Shown here piece by piece: positions 7,461 through 14,636 of a stretch of DNA of 30,149 nt (the stretch's first letter is position 1; every line of letters starts with the position of its first letter). The translations under genes were made by a program, and so were the position numbers. This DNA comes from JAGNZR01 sp051646055 (GTDB taxonomy: Bacteria; Fusobacteriota; Fusobacteriia; Fusobacteriales; Fusobacteriaceae): the NCBI GenBank assembly GCA_051646055.1, contig JBOFCM010000147.1, positions 1 to 30,149 on the forward strand, read 5' to 3'. Below the pieces are notes generated by a model. The model searched no databases. It saw only the letters and a program-made list of their open reading frames with translations, and was not told the DNA's origin.

Positions 7461-8723
7461 ATGAAAGAGACAGTAGAAAAAATATACAGCTATATTAGTA
7501 GAGGTGAAAAAAAAGGTTTAGAAAATATGTGTATTTTAGGTGAGGAACTGGGATGGAAGAAGCCTTCATATAAAATAATTCATGTTGCGGGAACCAATGG
7601 AAAAGGATCTGTCTCAGCAACCTTGGAACATATACTTTTCAAGGCAGGATATAGAGTGGGGAAATTTACCTCACCCCATATACTTAGGGTAAATGAGAGA
7701 ATAGCATATAATCAAAAGGAGATAGAGGACAGGGATTTTATAGAACTTTTTCATAAGGTAGAAAAGGTTATAGAGAAGAGAGAGCTGAGTCCTACTTTTT
7801 TTGAGATAATGACTGCCATGATGATAGAATATTTTATGGGGGTAGAGCTGGATTATCTTATTTTGGAAACTGGTATCGGTGGAAGATTGGATTCTACCAA
7901 TATATTGGATGGAGACTATGCAATCATAACCAATATAGGTTATGATCATACAGAGATGCTGGGTGATACCCTGGAGAAAATAGCCTTTGAAAAGGCAGGA
8001 ATAGTCAAGAGGGGAGCTCAAGTGATTCTGTGCGGAGCTCAATCTTTTTTAAAAGAGGAAATCCTGAAGAATAATCCTGCTAAGGTCATGGATGTTATGG
8101 AGGAGTACCAGGGAGTTAGATATTTTCTAGATTTTGAGAATTTTAGAACAATTATATATGTGGGAGAAAGAGAGTTTGCTTTTTCCCTTTTTGGAGAGCA
8201 CCAGGTAAGAAACTTTCTTACAGCCTACCATCTGCTCAAGATAATAGGTGTAGAGGATGAAATCATAGCAAAAAATATCAGTGGAGTAAAATTAAGCTGC
8301 CGATTTGAAATTATAGAAAAAAATCCCTGTGTGATTCTGGATGGGGCACATAATTCCCATGGAATGAAGGCTCTAGGAGAAACTATGAGAAAGGGTTATC
8401 ATCCTGAAGAAGTCATGGTGATAACTGCGATTTTAAAAGATAAAGATGTAAAAGAGATGGTGGAAGAGATAGAAAAATTTTCTTCTAAGGTAGTTGTTAC
8501 TTCCCTTTTAGAAAATAAAAGAGGAACTACAGGAGAAGTTTTGAAAAAATACTTTACTGAGGATAAAACAATGGTAGAGGATAATCTTGAAAAGGCTTTG
8601 GAAATTTGGAAAAACAGTGGGAAAAAAGTTTTACTTATATGCGGGTCTTTTTATCTTCTTTCTAAAATTAAAGAGAGGATAGAGAATGAATGGGAAAATT
8701 TTGAAAAGAAAAAAAAGAAATAG
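7461..8723 (+). CDS. folC: Bifunctional folylpolyglutamate synthase / dihydrofolate synthase
   Basis: Adds glutamate to dihydropteroate and to folates in the cytoplasm, using ATP. The Mur-ligase-like ATP site GTNGKGS is at residues 44-50, followed by FTSPH, ETGIGGRLDSTN, the metal-binding stretch ITNIGYDHTEMLGDTLEKIAFEKAGI and the C-terminal LDGAHNSHG. 420 residues fits FolC. Start ATG 7461 follows AAAGGCGGGG. It is 14 bp from mtnN, and its last 38 bp overlap the start of the next gene. Confidence 0.94.
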   Translation: MKETVEKIYSYISRGEKKGLENMCILGEELGWKKPSYKIIHVAGTNGKGSVSATLEHILFKAGYRVGKFTSPHILRVNERIAYNQKEIEDRDFIELFHKVEKVIEKRELSPTFFEIMTAMMIEYFMGVELDYLILETGIGGRLDSTNILDGDYAIITNIGYDHTEMLGDTLEKIAFEKAGIVKRGAQVILCGAQSFLKEEILKNNPAKVMDVMEEYQGVRYFLDFENFRTIIYVGEREFAFSLFGEHQVRNFLTAYHLLKIIGVEDEIIAKNISGVKLSCRFEIIEKNPCVILDGAHNSHGMKALGETMRKGYHPEEVMVITAILKDKDVKEMVEEIEKFSSKVVVTSLLENKRGTTGEVLKKYFTEDKTMVEDNLEKALEIWKNSGKKVLLICGSFYLLSKIKERIENEWENFEKKKKK

Positions 8724-9039
8724 GAAACTGCTTTTATATACTCTTATTTTTTCTGTGGTAACTTTTTTTACTCACAGTTACTATCTAAAAATAGCGGAGT
8801 TGAAGGAGAAGAAAAAAGAGATTGTAAATAGGGAAATTTTTTCTGTGGAGAAAAGTTTCTTGAACAGGGAAGAATTTTTTTATAAAGATAAGGAATATCT
8901 GAAAAATCATGCTTTTCTGAAAAAAGAGTGGGAATCAGAATATGAAGGGGTAAAATTCTATGGGAAATCAGAAAGTAAGGGACAAAAATATAACCTTGCA
9001 TCAACTTATGAAACAGCTAAATCTACAGCCACTAACTGA
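8686..9039 (+). CDS. Small single-pass membrane protein of unknown function
   Basis: 117 residues. The N-terminus is very basic (KRKKRNRK, residues 7-14), followed by one hydrophobic helix at about 15-32 (KLLLYTLIFSVVTFFTHSYY). The rest is highly charged and probably helical (IAELKEKKKEIVNREIFSVE, then a Lys/Glu-rich region). The positive-inside rule predicts a short cytoplasmic N-tail and a periplasmic C-terminal part. AGAGAGGA at about 8670-8677 supports ATG 8686. It overlaps folC by 38 bp and hprK by 80 bp in other frames, so it should be translationally coupled to both. No family was recognised; a FtsL/FtsB-like topology is possible but unsupported by motifs. Confidence 0.7.
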   Translation: MNGKILKRKKRNRKLLLYTLIFSVVTFFTHSYYLKIAELKEKKKEIVNREIFSVEKSFLNREEFFYKDKEYLKNHAFLKKEWESEYEGVKFYGKSESKGQKYNLASTYETAKSTATN

Positions 9040-10903
9040 GGTTAACCTGGAAATGGAGATAAATACTCCCAGCATATATAGGGTAGGTTATGAACTTACC
9101 GGTTTTTTTGAATGTGATATGGATGAGCTCTATAATTATATCAATATCATAGGAAAAAAAGAGACTGTGTATCTTAAAAATCTCCCACTTGAAAAAAAAG
9201 AGGAGATACTGGAAAAATATTTTTCGTATCCCTACCCTTTTATAGTGGTAAGTCAGGATGCGGAGATGGACGATGTTTTTTTGAAGATAGCTTCCGAAAA
9301 AAAGAAGCAGATTTTCAGATCACCGCTGAAAACCACAGAGACAGTGAGAGAACTTAAATTTTACCTACAATCAAAACTTTCACAGGAAGTAATATTAGAG
9401 GATTATATGTTTATGGAAGTATATGGAGTTGGAGTTCTCATCACAGGTTATCAGGATGCTAAAGTCGGTGTAACTATCGAGCTTCTTGAGAGAGGACACA
9501 AAATAATAACTGATGACAATTTGATAGTAAAAAAGTTTTCAATGTCTGAATTGAGAGGGATGAACAGGTTCAATAAAAATCTTCCCGATTCACACTTTTT
9601 TCTCCTGAATAAAGATAATACAAAGATAGATATAACAACCCATTTCGGAATAAAAGGAACAAGGACCTCCAAAAGAATAGATCTTATTATAAATCTTGAA
9701 AAATGGAATGAGAAAAAATTTTATGACAGGCTGGGATTGGATGATGTCTATGAGAAGATACTAGACGTGCCTATTACCAGTGTGACACTTCCAGTAAGGA
9801 AAGGTAGAAATTTGGCTGTTATAGTGGAAGCTGCAGCGATGAACCACAGGCTGAAAAAATTGGGAGTAAACTCTGCAGAATATTTTTGGAAGGAGTCCAA
9901 AAGAATAATCATGGAAAATACAAGAAAAAAGGAGCGTCAGGGATTGGATATGAGAAAAAGACTTCCCCTTGAGGAGTTTATAAACCATTTTTCTCTGGAA
10001 GTAGTTTCTGGAGAGAGTTTTGTTCAGGATAAAGATATATTCACAACAGGGATACACAGACCTTCTCTGGCACTCTCAGGTTATTTTGATATGTATGATG
10101 AGGAGGGGTATAACGGAGTCCAGATATTTTCCGAGATAGAATTTAATTTTTTGGAAAAACTTCCTTTGGAGCAGAGAATAGATAATCTAGAAAAATATTT
10201 GAACTATAATTTCCCAGTACTTATCTTGACGCGGGATGCAGAGATACCTAAATATTTTTATGATATTATAGAGGAAAAAAAAATAGTTCTCTGCCGTAGT
10301 AACTATAAAAAAGTTGCTCAGCTTATGGCACAGTATAACTCATACCTAGAGAACTACTTCTCTCCGGAAATAAGCATGCATGGAGTTTTTCTTGAGCTCT
10401 ATGGTTTTGGAGTGCTCCTCATGGGGAAAAGCGGAATAGGGAAAAGTGAAACAGCTCTGGAGCTTATACACCGTGGACATAGACTGGTGGCAGATGATTT
10501 AGTGAAATTTATAAAAACCGCCAATGGAGAAGTAGTTGGGAAAGCGGCAAAACTTCCATATTTTATGGAGGTAAGAGGTTTGGGAATAATAGATATAAAA
10601 GCTCTCTACGGACTTGGGGCAGTAAGAATCTCCAAAAAGCTTGATGCTATAATAGAGCTGCAGGAATTAAAAACAGAGGAGTATCTCACATCTGTAAACT
10701 ACTTGAATACCACGACAAATGTTCTAGATCTCCCTTTTCATAAGGCGATGCTCTATATATCTTCGGGACGGAATGCAGCGGCCATGGTGGAAATTGCAGT
10801 TATGAATCTTATGGCCAAAAGACTGGGACATGATCCTGAAAGGGCCTATAAAGAGGGAATGGAAAGACTTACAGAGGAAGAAAAAGAGATTTTGAAAATA
10901 TAG
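8960..10903 (+). CDS. hprK: Tandemly duplicated HPr kinase/phosphorylase (two HprK units fused)
   Basis: HPr kinase/phosphorylase phosphorylates HPr on a Ser and reverses this, controlling sugar transport. At 647 residues it is about twice the usual 310. Residues 1-325 and 330-647 each resemble a whole HprK. In the C-terminal unit the P-loop GKSGIGKSE (489-497), HGVFLELYG, RGHRLVADD and signature EVRGLGII are intact. In the N-terminal unit the P-loop site reads TGYQDAKVG (162-170), the His before it is lost and the signature is unrecognisable, but YDRLG and PVRKGRNLAVIVEAAAMN are kept. The C-terminal unit instead has lost YDRLG and replaced PVRPGRN with YISSGRN. Catalysis is therefore expected in the C-terminal unit with help from the N-terminal one. 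ATG 8960 has AGGGG upstream; ATG 9008 lacks a ribosome site. Confidence 0.9.
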   Translation: MGNQKVRDKNITLHQLMKQLNLQPLTEVNLEMEINTPSIYRVGYELTGFFECDMDELYNYINIIGKKETVYLKNLPLEKKEEILEKYFSYPYPFIVVSQDAEMDDVFLKIASEKKKQIFRSPLKTTETVRELKFYLQSKLSQEVILEDYMFMEVYGVGVLITGYQDAKVGVTIELLERGHKIITDDNLIVKKFSMSELRGMNRFNKNLPDSHFFLLNKDNTKIDITTHFGIKGTRTSKRIDLIINLEKWNEKKFYDRLGLDDVYEKILDVPITSVTLPVRKGRNLAVIVEAAAMNHRLKKLGVNSAEYFWKESKRIIMENTRKKERQGLDMRKRLPLEEFINHFSLEVVSGESFVQDKDIFTTGIHRPSLALSGYFDMYDEEGYNGVQIFSEIEFNFLEKLPLEQRIDNLEKYLNYNFPVLILTRDAEIPKYFYDIIEEKKIVLCRSNYKKVAQLMAQYNSYLENYFSPEISMHGVFLELYGFGVLLMGKSGIGKSETALELIHRGHRLVADDLVKFIKTANGEVVGKAAKLPYFMEVRGLGIIDIKALYGLGAVRISKKLDAIIELQELKTEEYLTSVNYLNTTTNVLDLPFHKAMLYISSGRNAAAMVEIAVMNLMAKRLGHDPERAYKEGMERLTEEEKEILKI

Positions 10904-10911
10904 GAGCAGAG

Positions 10912-11886
10912 ATGAATTTAAATTTGAACAGACTGGGAAAAATAATAAATGAGAAAAAGGATATAATTATAACTACTCATCAGAATCCAGATGCTGACGG
11001 ATTGGGAGCAGCCATAGGACTTTTTCTGGCTCTGGATAAGATTTCAAAAGAGAGAGATGAGGACAGAAGGGTAAGAATTATAATTGATGACAGATTACCG
11101 AAAAATATAGAGTTTCTTTACGGAAGTGAATATGTAGAGAATTATAAAAATTATGATCAGGGCAAGAGTCCTGATCTGATAATATCCCTGGATGCGGCAA
11201 ATTTAGAGAGAATAGGGGGTATCAGCGAGTTCTCGGGAAAGATTCCTCTCATAAATATAGATCATCATATAAGTAATGATGCTTTTGGAGACTATAACTA
11301 TGTCAATCCAGAATTTGCTTCAACCTGTGAGATAATTTTTGAGCTTCTGAAAACTATGGAAATCCAATTGGACGGAAATATAGCTTCAGCAATCTATGCA
11401 GGAATAGTAAATGATACTGGAAATTTTTCCCATACAAATGTCAGAAAATCCACATTTCAAATGGCAGCAGAACTCTTGGAAGCAGGGGCTGACAACCATA
11501 TCATAGTGAGGGAGCTGAGAAACACCAAGAGCTTAGCGGCCATCAGACTTATGGGGAAAGCCATGTTTACCTCAGAATATATTTCTGAGAAAAAAATTAT
11601 ATATACCTTGATAACCCAGGACGACTACTCAAAGTATGGAGGAGACAAATCTGATACTGATGGGGTGTCAGAGGAGCTTCTGAGTTGCACTGATGCAGAT
11701 GTTTCACTCTTTATCCGTGAAGAGATAGGAGGAAGCTATAAGGGGAGCATGAGAACAAAATCTGAAAATATAGACCTTAACCGGGTAACTGGATTTTTTG
11801 GAGGGGGCGGACATAGAAAAGCAGCAGGTTTCTCTTCTGCTCTGACTCCACAAGAGATAGTGGAAAAGATAATGGAGTTACTTTAA
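10912..11886 (+). CDS. nrnA: DHH/DHHA1 phosphoesterase, nanoRNase/pAp phosphatase NrnA type
   Basis: Probably degrades oligoribonucleotides of a few bases and/or removes the 3' phosphate of pAp. The DHH domain shows HQNPDADGLGAA (His23, Asp27, Asp29) and the DHH triad at 117-119 in INIDHHISN. The DHHA1 substrate-binding domain ends with GGGGHRKAAGFS near residue 303. 324 residues is normal for NrnA. Related DHH proteins can hydrolyse pGpG or c-di-AMP, and motifs alone do not distinguish them; the lack of PAS or GGDEF domains excludes GdpP. The start is 9 bp after the hprK stop, with AGGAG overlapping that stop. Confidence 0.88.
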   Translation: MNLNLNRLGKIINEKKDIIITTHQNPDADGLGAAIGLFLALDKISKERDEDRRVRIIIDDRLPKNIEFLYGSEYVENYKNYDQGKSPDLIISLDAANLERIGGISEFSGKIPLINIDHHISNDAFGDYNYVNPEFASTCEIIFELLKTMEIQLDGNIASAIYAGIVNDTGNFSHTNVRKSTFQMAAELLEAGADNHIIVRELRNTKSLAAIRLMGKAMFTSEYISEKKIIYTLITQDDYSKYGGDKSDTDGVSEELLSCTDADVSLFIREEIGGSYKGSMRTKSENIDLNRVTGFFGGGGHRKAAGFSSALTPQEIVEKIMELL

Positions 11887-11910
11887 AATTAAAGAAAAAA
11901 GGAGATTAAC

Positions 11911-12213
11911 ATGGAAGATATTATTTTTATTAAACCGAGTAGATTTGAAGACATCATAAAGTATATGGAGTATATAGACAAAGATGTAATTGTCCATATA
12001 AATATACATGATTTGGATAAGGGTGGGTCTCAAAGAGTTATAGATTTCATAAGCGGAGCTGTCTATATAAAAGAGGGATCAATAATTAATCCAGGGGATA
12101 AGAGCTACTGTATAATTCCTAAGGATAAAAAATTCACTATGCAGTATAAAAATAATTCCAGTTCTCCTCTAGATCCCAAGCAGGATGAAGTAGAAGAGAT
12201 AGTAAGAAAATAG
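11911..12213 (+). CDS. sepF: SepF-like cell division protein (DUF552), minimal form
   Basis: SepF binds FtsZ and tethers it to the membrane at the division site. This 100-residue protein aligns over its first 80 residues with the SepF core: FIKPSRFEDIIKYMEYI, then VIVHINIHDLDKG, then QRVIDFISGAVYIKEGSI, and a last strand (KSYCIIPKDKKFTM). Conserved SepF residues such as the R-x-x-D-F-x-S-G-x-V-Y block are present. Unlike Bacillus SepF (about 150 residues) it has no N-terminal membrane-targeting amphipathic helix and linker. The C-terminal 20 residues are polar and acidic. It follows nrnA by 24 bp with AAAGGAG in front, and a terminator follows, so it closes the operon. Confidence 0.75.
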   Translation: MEDIIFIKPSRFEDIIKYMEYIDKDVIVHINIHDLDKGGSQRVIDFISGAVYIKEGSIINPGDKSYCIIPKDKKFTMQYKNNSSSPLDPKQDEVEEIVRK

Positions 12214-12216
12214 ATT

Positions 12217-12250
12217 AAAAAAAAAAGACCCTTGGGTCTTTTTTTTTTTT
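12217..12250. terminator. Bidirectional terminator after the mtnN-sepF operon
   Basis: A10-GACC, tetraloop CTTG, GGTC-T12: a GC core with long A and T tails that extend the stem. It lies between convergent genes, 3 bases after the sepF stop and overlapping the stop of the minus-strand gene at 12249. Confidence 0.88.
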
Positions 12251-13619
12251 AAAAGGTATGAATAGGATCTGAACTGTAGAGATGTCTGGAATAATTTTTG
12301 TTTGAGTAGATTAGGTTCAGGGCATCTTTCATGGATGCCTTTTTTTTGTACCCGTGAAGTTTTCTGTAACGCCTACTCATGGGATAATAAAGTTTTCTGA
12401 TATCTCCTTTTTTATACAGGAGATCTACAATTGGGATATAGACCTCTAGAATATAGTTCAGAACAATCTCCATCTGAGAGAGCTTAAAAGGATATTTCTG
12501 CTGGAAAAGTATCTCATATTTTATGAACTCCAGTGTCAGCTTTTCAGCATTGTCCACATAGATCCATGAGGTACGGTATTTTTCAGGGAGAACCTCTATT
12601 CTCTGTTCAATGAGAGCGTATCTGAAAATAAATCTTTCATTATACCAGGTTTCCAATTTTTTTGAAAAAGAAGCTCCATCAGGAAGAGGCAGAGAATCAA
12701 TCTCACGAATTATTTTTAGGGATTTTTTTAGTTCGATTCCTACAAAATTTTCAAGAGTCTGGGCTTTTTCCACTATATTTAGATTTTTCCCCAGATAAGT
12801 ATCGAAGGAATCAATTTTGTTCAGCTGTCTTCTGATATTATCGCTTAGATAGAGGTCATAATAATCTATAAGATCCAGAGTAGATTTGAGATAACCAAAA
12901 TTTTCATGGGAATCCATATAGTCTAAAACCTTTATATATAGATGGCCATTGGGAATATCGTGGAAAAGATCAGTAAGATGAAAAATTTTTGTTATAGGAT
13001 TGAAAAGATTTTTTTTCCACATAAGTGAAAGAGATTTCATGCTCTCGCTCTCAAGTTTCATAACAGTTTTAAACTTTTCAATCTCTTTGATAATTTTTTC
13101 GTACCCACCGCTATATAAAAAATCGATTCCTTCAAGCTCGGTTTGCCTCTGGAAAAAAAATCGTTCATTATAGATAATATCTTCAATCAACTGAGTATTG
13201 GCCATAAATTCAGTAACCTCGGCTTCTATTTTATTGAAGTTTAGATATTTTGCAACGGATACCCTATGATTTCCATCATATACGAAATATTCATCTTTAA
13301 TTTTATAAAGGGAAACAGGGGGGAGATTTCCGTCTTCTAAAAATTTGGCATATATATTGCACCATCTGACTTCTGTCACGGGGTTAATTGGGATAAATTC
13401 ACTGTTGAAATCTGCAGTTTTATGTACGCTACCTACAATTTTTTCCAGAGGAACTTCCTGAATCCCTAAAGAAATTTTGGTTGTAGCATTTTTCTCGTTC
13501 TGTACCTGTAAAAAATCTTTTAGGGAAGTTTTTGAAACAGAAAAAAAATTAAACAATCCTTTAGTAAGTTTTGTATAGGCTATTTTGGCTTCTTGTTGAT
13601 AAAAACTATTAGTTGTCAT
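12249..13619 (-). CDS. ParB/sulfiredoxin-fold protein with long helical C-terminal region, function unknown
   Basis: 456 residues, cytoplasmic, no membrane segment. The N-terminal third has a ParB-like nucleotide-binding motif: VPLEKIVGSVHKTADFNSEF, then RWCNIYAKFLEDGNLPPVSLYKI and FVYDGNHRVSVAKYLNF around residues 112-130, the GNHR equivalent of the GxxR box of ParB/Srx domains. The remaining 300 residues are mostly charged helices without a recognised family and end in a basic patch (SRRYRKLHGYKKKASM). There is no helix-turn-helix or CTP-type ParB partner ParA next door, so a chromosome partition role is unlikely. GGAGGTG overlaps the stop of the upstream phosphoesterase gene, 2 bp away, so the two are tightly coupled. 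Confidence 0.75.
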   Translation of the reverse strand: MTTNSFYQQEAKIAYTKLTKGLFNFFSVSKTSLKDFLQVQNEKNATTKISLGIQEVPLEKIVGSVHKTADFNSEFIPINPVTEVRWCNIYAKFLEDGNLPPVSLYKIKDEYFVYDGNHRVSVAKYLNFNKIEAEVTEFMANTQLIEDIIYNERFFFQRQTELEGIDFLYSGGYEKIIKEIEKFKTVMKLESESMKSLSLMWKKNLFNPITKIFHLTDLFHDIPNGHLYIKVLDYMDSHENFGYLKSTLDLIDYYDLYLSDNIRRQLNKIDSFDTYLGKNLNIVEKAQTLENFVGIELKKSLKIIREIDSLPLPDGASFSKKLETWYNERFIFRYALIEQRIEVLPEKYRTSWIYVDNAEKLTLEFIKYEILFQQKYPFKLSQMEIVLNYILEVYIPIVDLLYKKGDIRKLYYPMSRRYRKLHGYKKKASMKDALNLIYSNKNYSRHLYSSDPIHTF

Positions 13620-13621
13620 TT

Positions 13622-14224
13622 TTACACCTCCAACTCTATAATTTTATATCCATAGGCATTTATAAACTTGACTCCGTCAACGATACTCTCCTGAATTTTA
13701 TGATGATGTTCCAAATGGATGTGTCCATGAATCCAGATTTTTGGTTTGAAATATTTAAGAATAAAGTGGTAAGCTCTGAATCCTGTATGGACATGATCCT
13801 GAAGATCGTGAATTCCTTTTGGTGGTGCATGGGATATCACAATATCTGGCCTCTTCCAGAGAAGATGAAAAAAATTTTTTAAAATCATAAGAGTCACCTG
13901 GTACTCGCTGTACTGATGTTCTCCATAGGAGTATATCTGAGATCCGTCCAGCCCCATAATTCTAAGACCTTTGAAATTTATTATTTTCTGATCTATATTT
14001 TTACAGAATTCAATATTATGATTGGGGTTATAGATATGATTTCCGCTTATAAAAACTAGTTCCTTATTCAGGAGTGTGAAGATGTAATCAAGATAATCAT
14101 TGCTGAGATCACCGGCGGAAACAACAAAATCGATATCTTTGAACATGGATTTTATGGAATCTGGGTGATATTTTCTTAAAATAGGTATATCACTTACTGC
14201 TAAAATTTTATAAGTTTTTTTCAC
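13622..14224 (-). CDS. Calcineurin-like metallophosphoesterase
   Basis: A cytoplasmic phosphoesterase-fold protein of about 200 residues. Recognisable metal motifs are SAGDLSNDY, SGNHIYN, the HAPP segment followed by KGIHDLQD, and HGHIHLEHH. The first motif, normally DxH, reads SDIPILRKY, with the His replaced; similar proteins with an SDxP start seem to exist in clostridia as I recall, so this may be a subgroup trait. GTG 14224 is preferred because GGAGGTG lies just before it; the in-frame ATG 14242 would place that ribosome site inside the gene. The substrate is unknown. Coupled with the ParB-fold gene downstream, so both probably act in one process. Confidence 0.8.
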   Translation of the reverse strand: MKKTYKILAVSDIPILRKYHPDSIKSMFKDIDFVVSAGDLSNDYLDYIFTLLNKELVFISGNHIYNPNHNIEFCKNIDQKIINFKGLRIMGLDGSQIYSYGEHQYSEYQVTLMILKNFFHLLWKRPDIVISHAPPKGIHDLQDHVHTGFRAYHFILKYFKPKIWIHGHIHLEHHHKIQESIVDGVKFINAYGYKIIELEV

Positions 14225-14257
14225 GACACCTCCATAGTTCATTAATATATTAATTGT

Positions 14258-14286
14258 ATTCTAACTTTTTTTTTTCATAAAGTCTA
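14258..14286 (-). promoter_or_regulatory. Possible promoter for the phosphoesterase-ParB-fold unit
   Basis: Minus strand TAGACT (14286 to 14281) and TAGAAT (14263 to 14258) with 17 bp between, about 35 bp upstream of GTG 14224. It is a moderate match in AT-rich DNA. Confidence 0.4.
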
Positions 14287-14305
14287 TAAAAAAATAAAAA
14301 TAGTA

Positions 14306-14334
14306 TTGACATTATATTTAAAATATGGTATTAT
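14306..14334 (+). promoter_or_regulatory. Promoter for the tRNA-Pro / tRNA-Gln unit
   Basis: TTGACA at 14306-14311 and TATTAT at 14329-14334, 17 bp apart. A better -10 sequence, TATAAT at 14332-14337, is 20 bp away. Transcription would begin about 12 bases before the mature 5' end of tRNA-Pro. Confidence 0.65.
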
Positions 14335-14352
14335 AATTCTTGTCTGACGGAA

Positions 14353-14429
14353 CGGAATATAGCGCAGTCCGGTAGCGCACCTGCCTTGGGAGCAGGGGGC
14401 CGCAAGTTCGAATCTTGCTATTCCGACCA
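14353..14429 (+). tRNA. tRNA-Pro (anticodon TGG)
   Basis: 77 nt including an encoded CCA. The acceptor stem CGGAATA pairs with TATTCCG (14419-14425), with discriminator A and CCA at 14427-14429. Anticodon arm CCTGC-CTTGGGA-GCAGG places TGG at 14387-14389. The T arm contains the GTTCGAATC motif. It is 9 bases upstream of the Gln tRNA in the same transcript. Confidence 0.97.
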
Positions 14430-14438
14430 TCTTTTTTT

Positions 14439-14513
14439 TGGGCTGTCGCCAAGCGGTAAGGCATCGGACTTTGACTCCGACATGCGTTGGTTCGAATCCA
14501 GCCAGCCCAGCCA
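14439..14513 (+). tRNA. tRNA-Gln (anticodon TTG)
   Basis: 75 nt including CCA at 14511-14513. The acceptor TGGGCTG pairs with CAGCCCA (14503-14509). Anticodon arm TCGGA-CTTTGAC-TCCGA places TTG at 14471-14473. The T-loop motif GGTTCGAATCC is present. The U1-A72 first pair and discriminator G fit bacterial tRNA-Gln. Confidence 0.97.
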
Positions 14514-14524
14514 ATAGAAATTTG

Positions 14525-14548
14525 AAACGCCTTAGGGCGTTTTTTTTT
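14525..14548 (+). terminator. Terminator of the tRNA unit
   Basis: AAACGCC, loop TTAG, GGCGTTT followed by more T residues, starting 12 bases after the Gln tRNA CCA end. Confidence 0.88.
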
Positions 14549-14573
14549 GTTTATAGAGATTAATTTGGAAGAG

Positions 14574-14601
14574 TTGAAAAAATATATTTTTGAGTTATAA
14601 T
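14574..14601 (+). promoter_or_regulatory. Promoter for the M3 oligopeptidase gene
   Basis: TTGAAA at 14574-14579 and TATAAT at 14596-14601 with a 16-bp spacer, 35 bp upstream of the start codon. AGGAGG lies just before ATG 14637. Confidence 0.65.
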
Positions 14602-14636
14602 CATAGAGATACCAAAAATATATTTTAGGAGGTTTT

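Noticed and set aside
7671..8042. 123-codon minus-strand frame inside folC
   Set aside because: No ribosome site, and it lies wholly within the clearly conserved folC gene.
8960..10903. Possibility that the long hprK frame is an assembly or frameshift artefact joining two genes
   Set aside because: The frame is continuous with no start or ribosome site at the junction near residue 330, and the halves differ greatly in sequence, so a recent assembly duplication is excluded.
14284..14514. 76-codon minus-strand frame beginning MAGLAGFEPTHVGVKV
   Set aside because: It is the antisense of the tRNA-Pro and tRNA-Gln genes. Peptides of the GFEPTH / ARFELA type are a well-known false-gene product of tRNA antisense.
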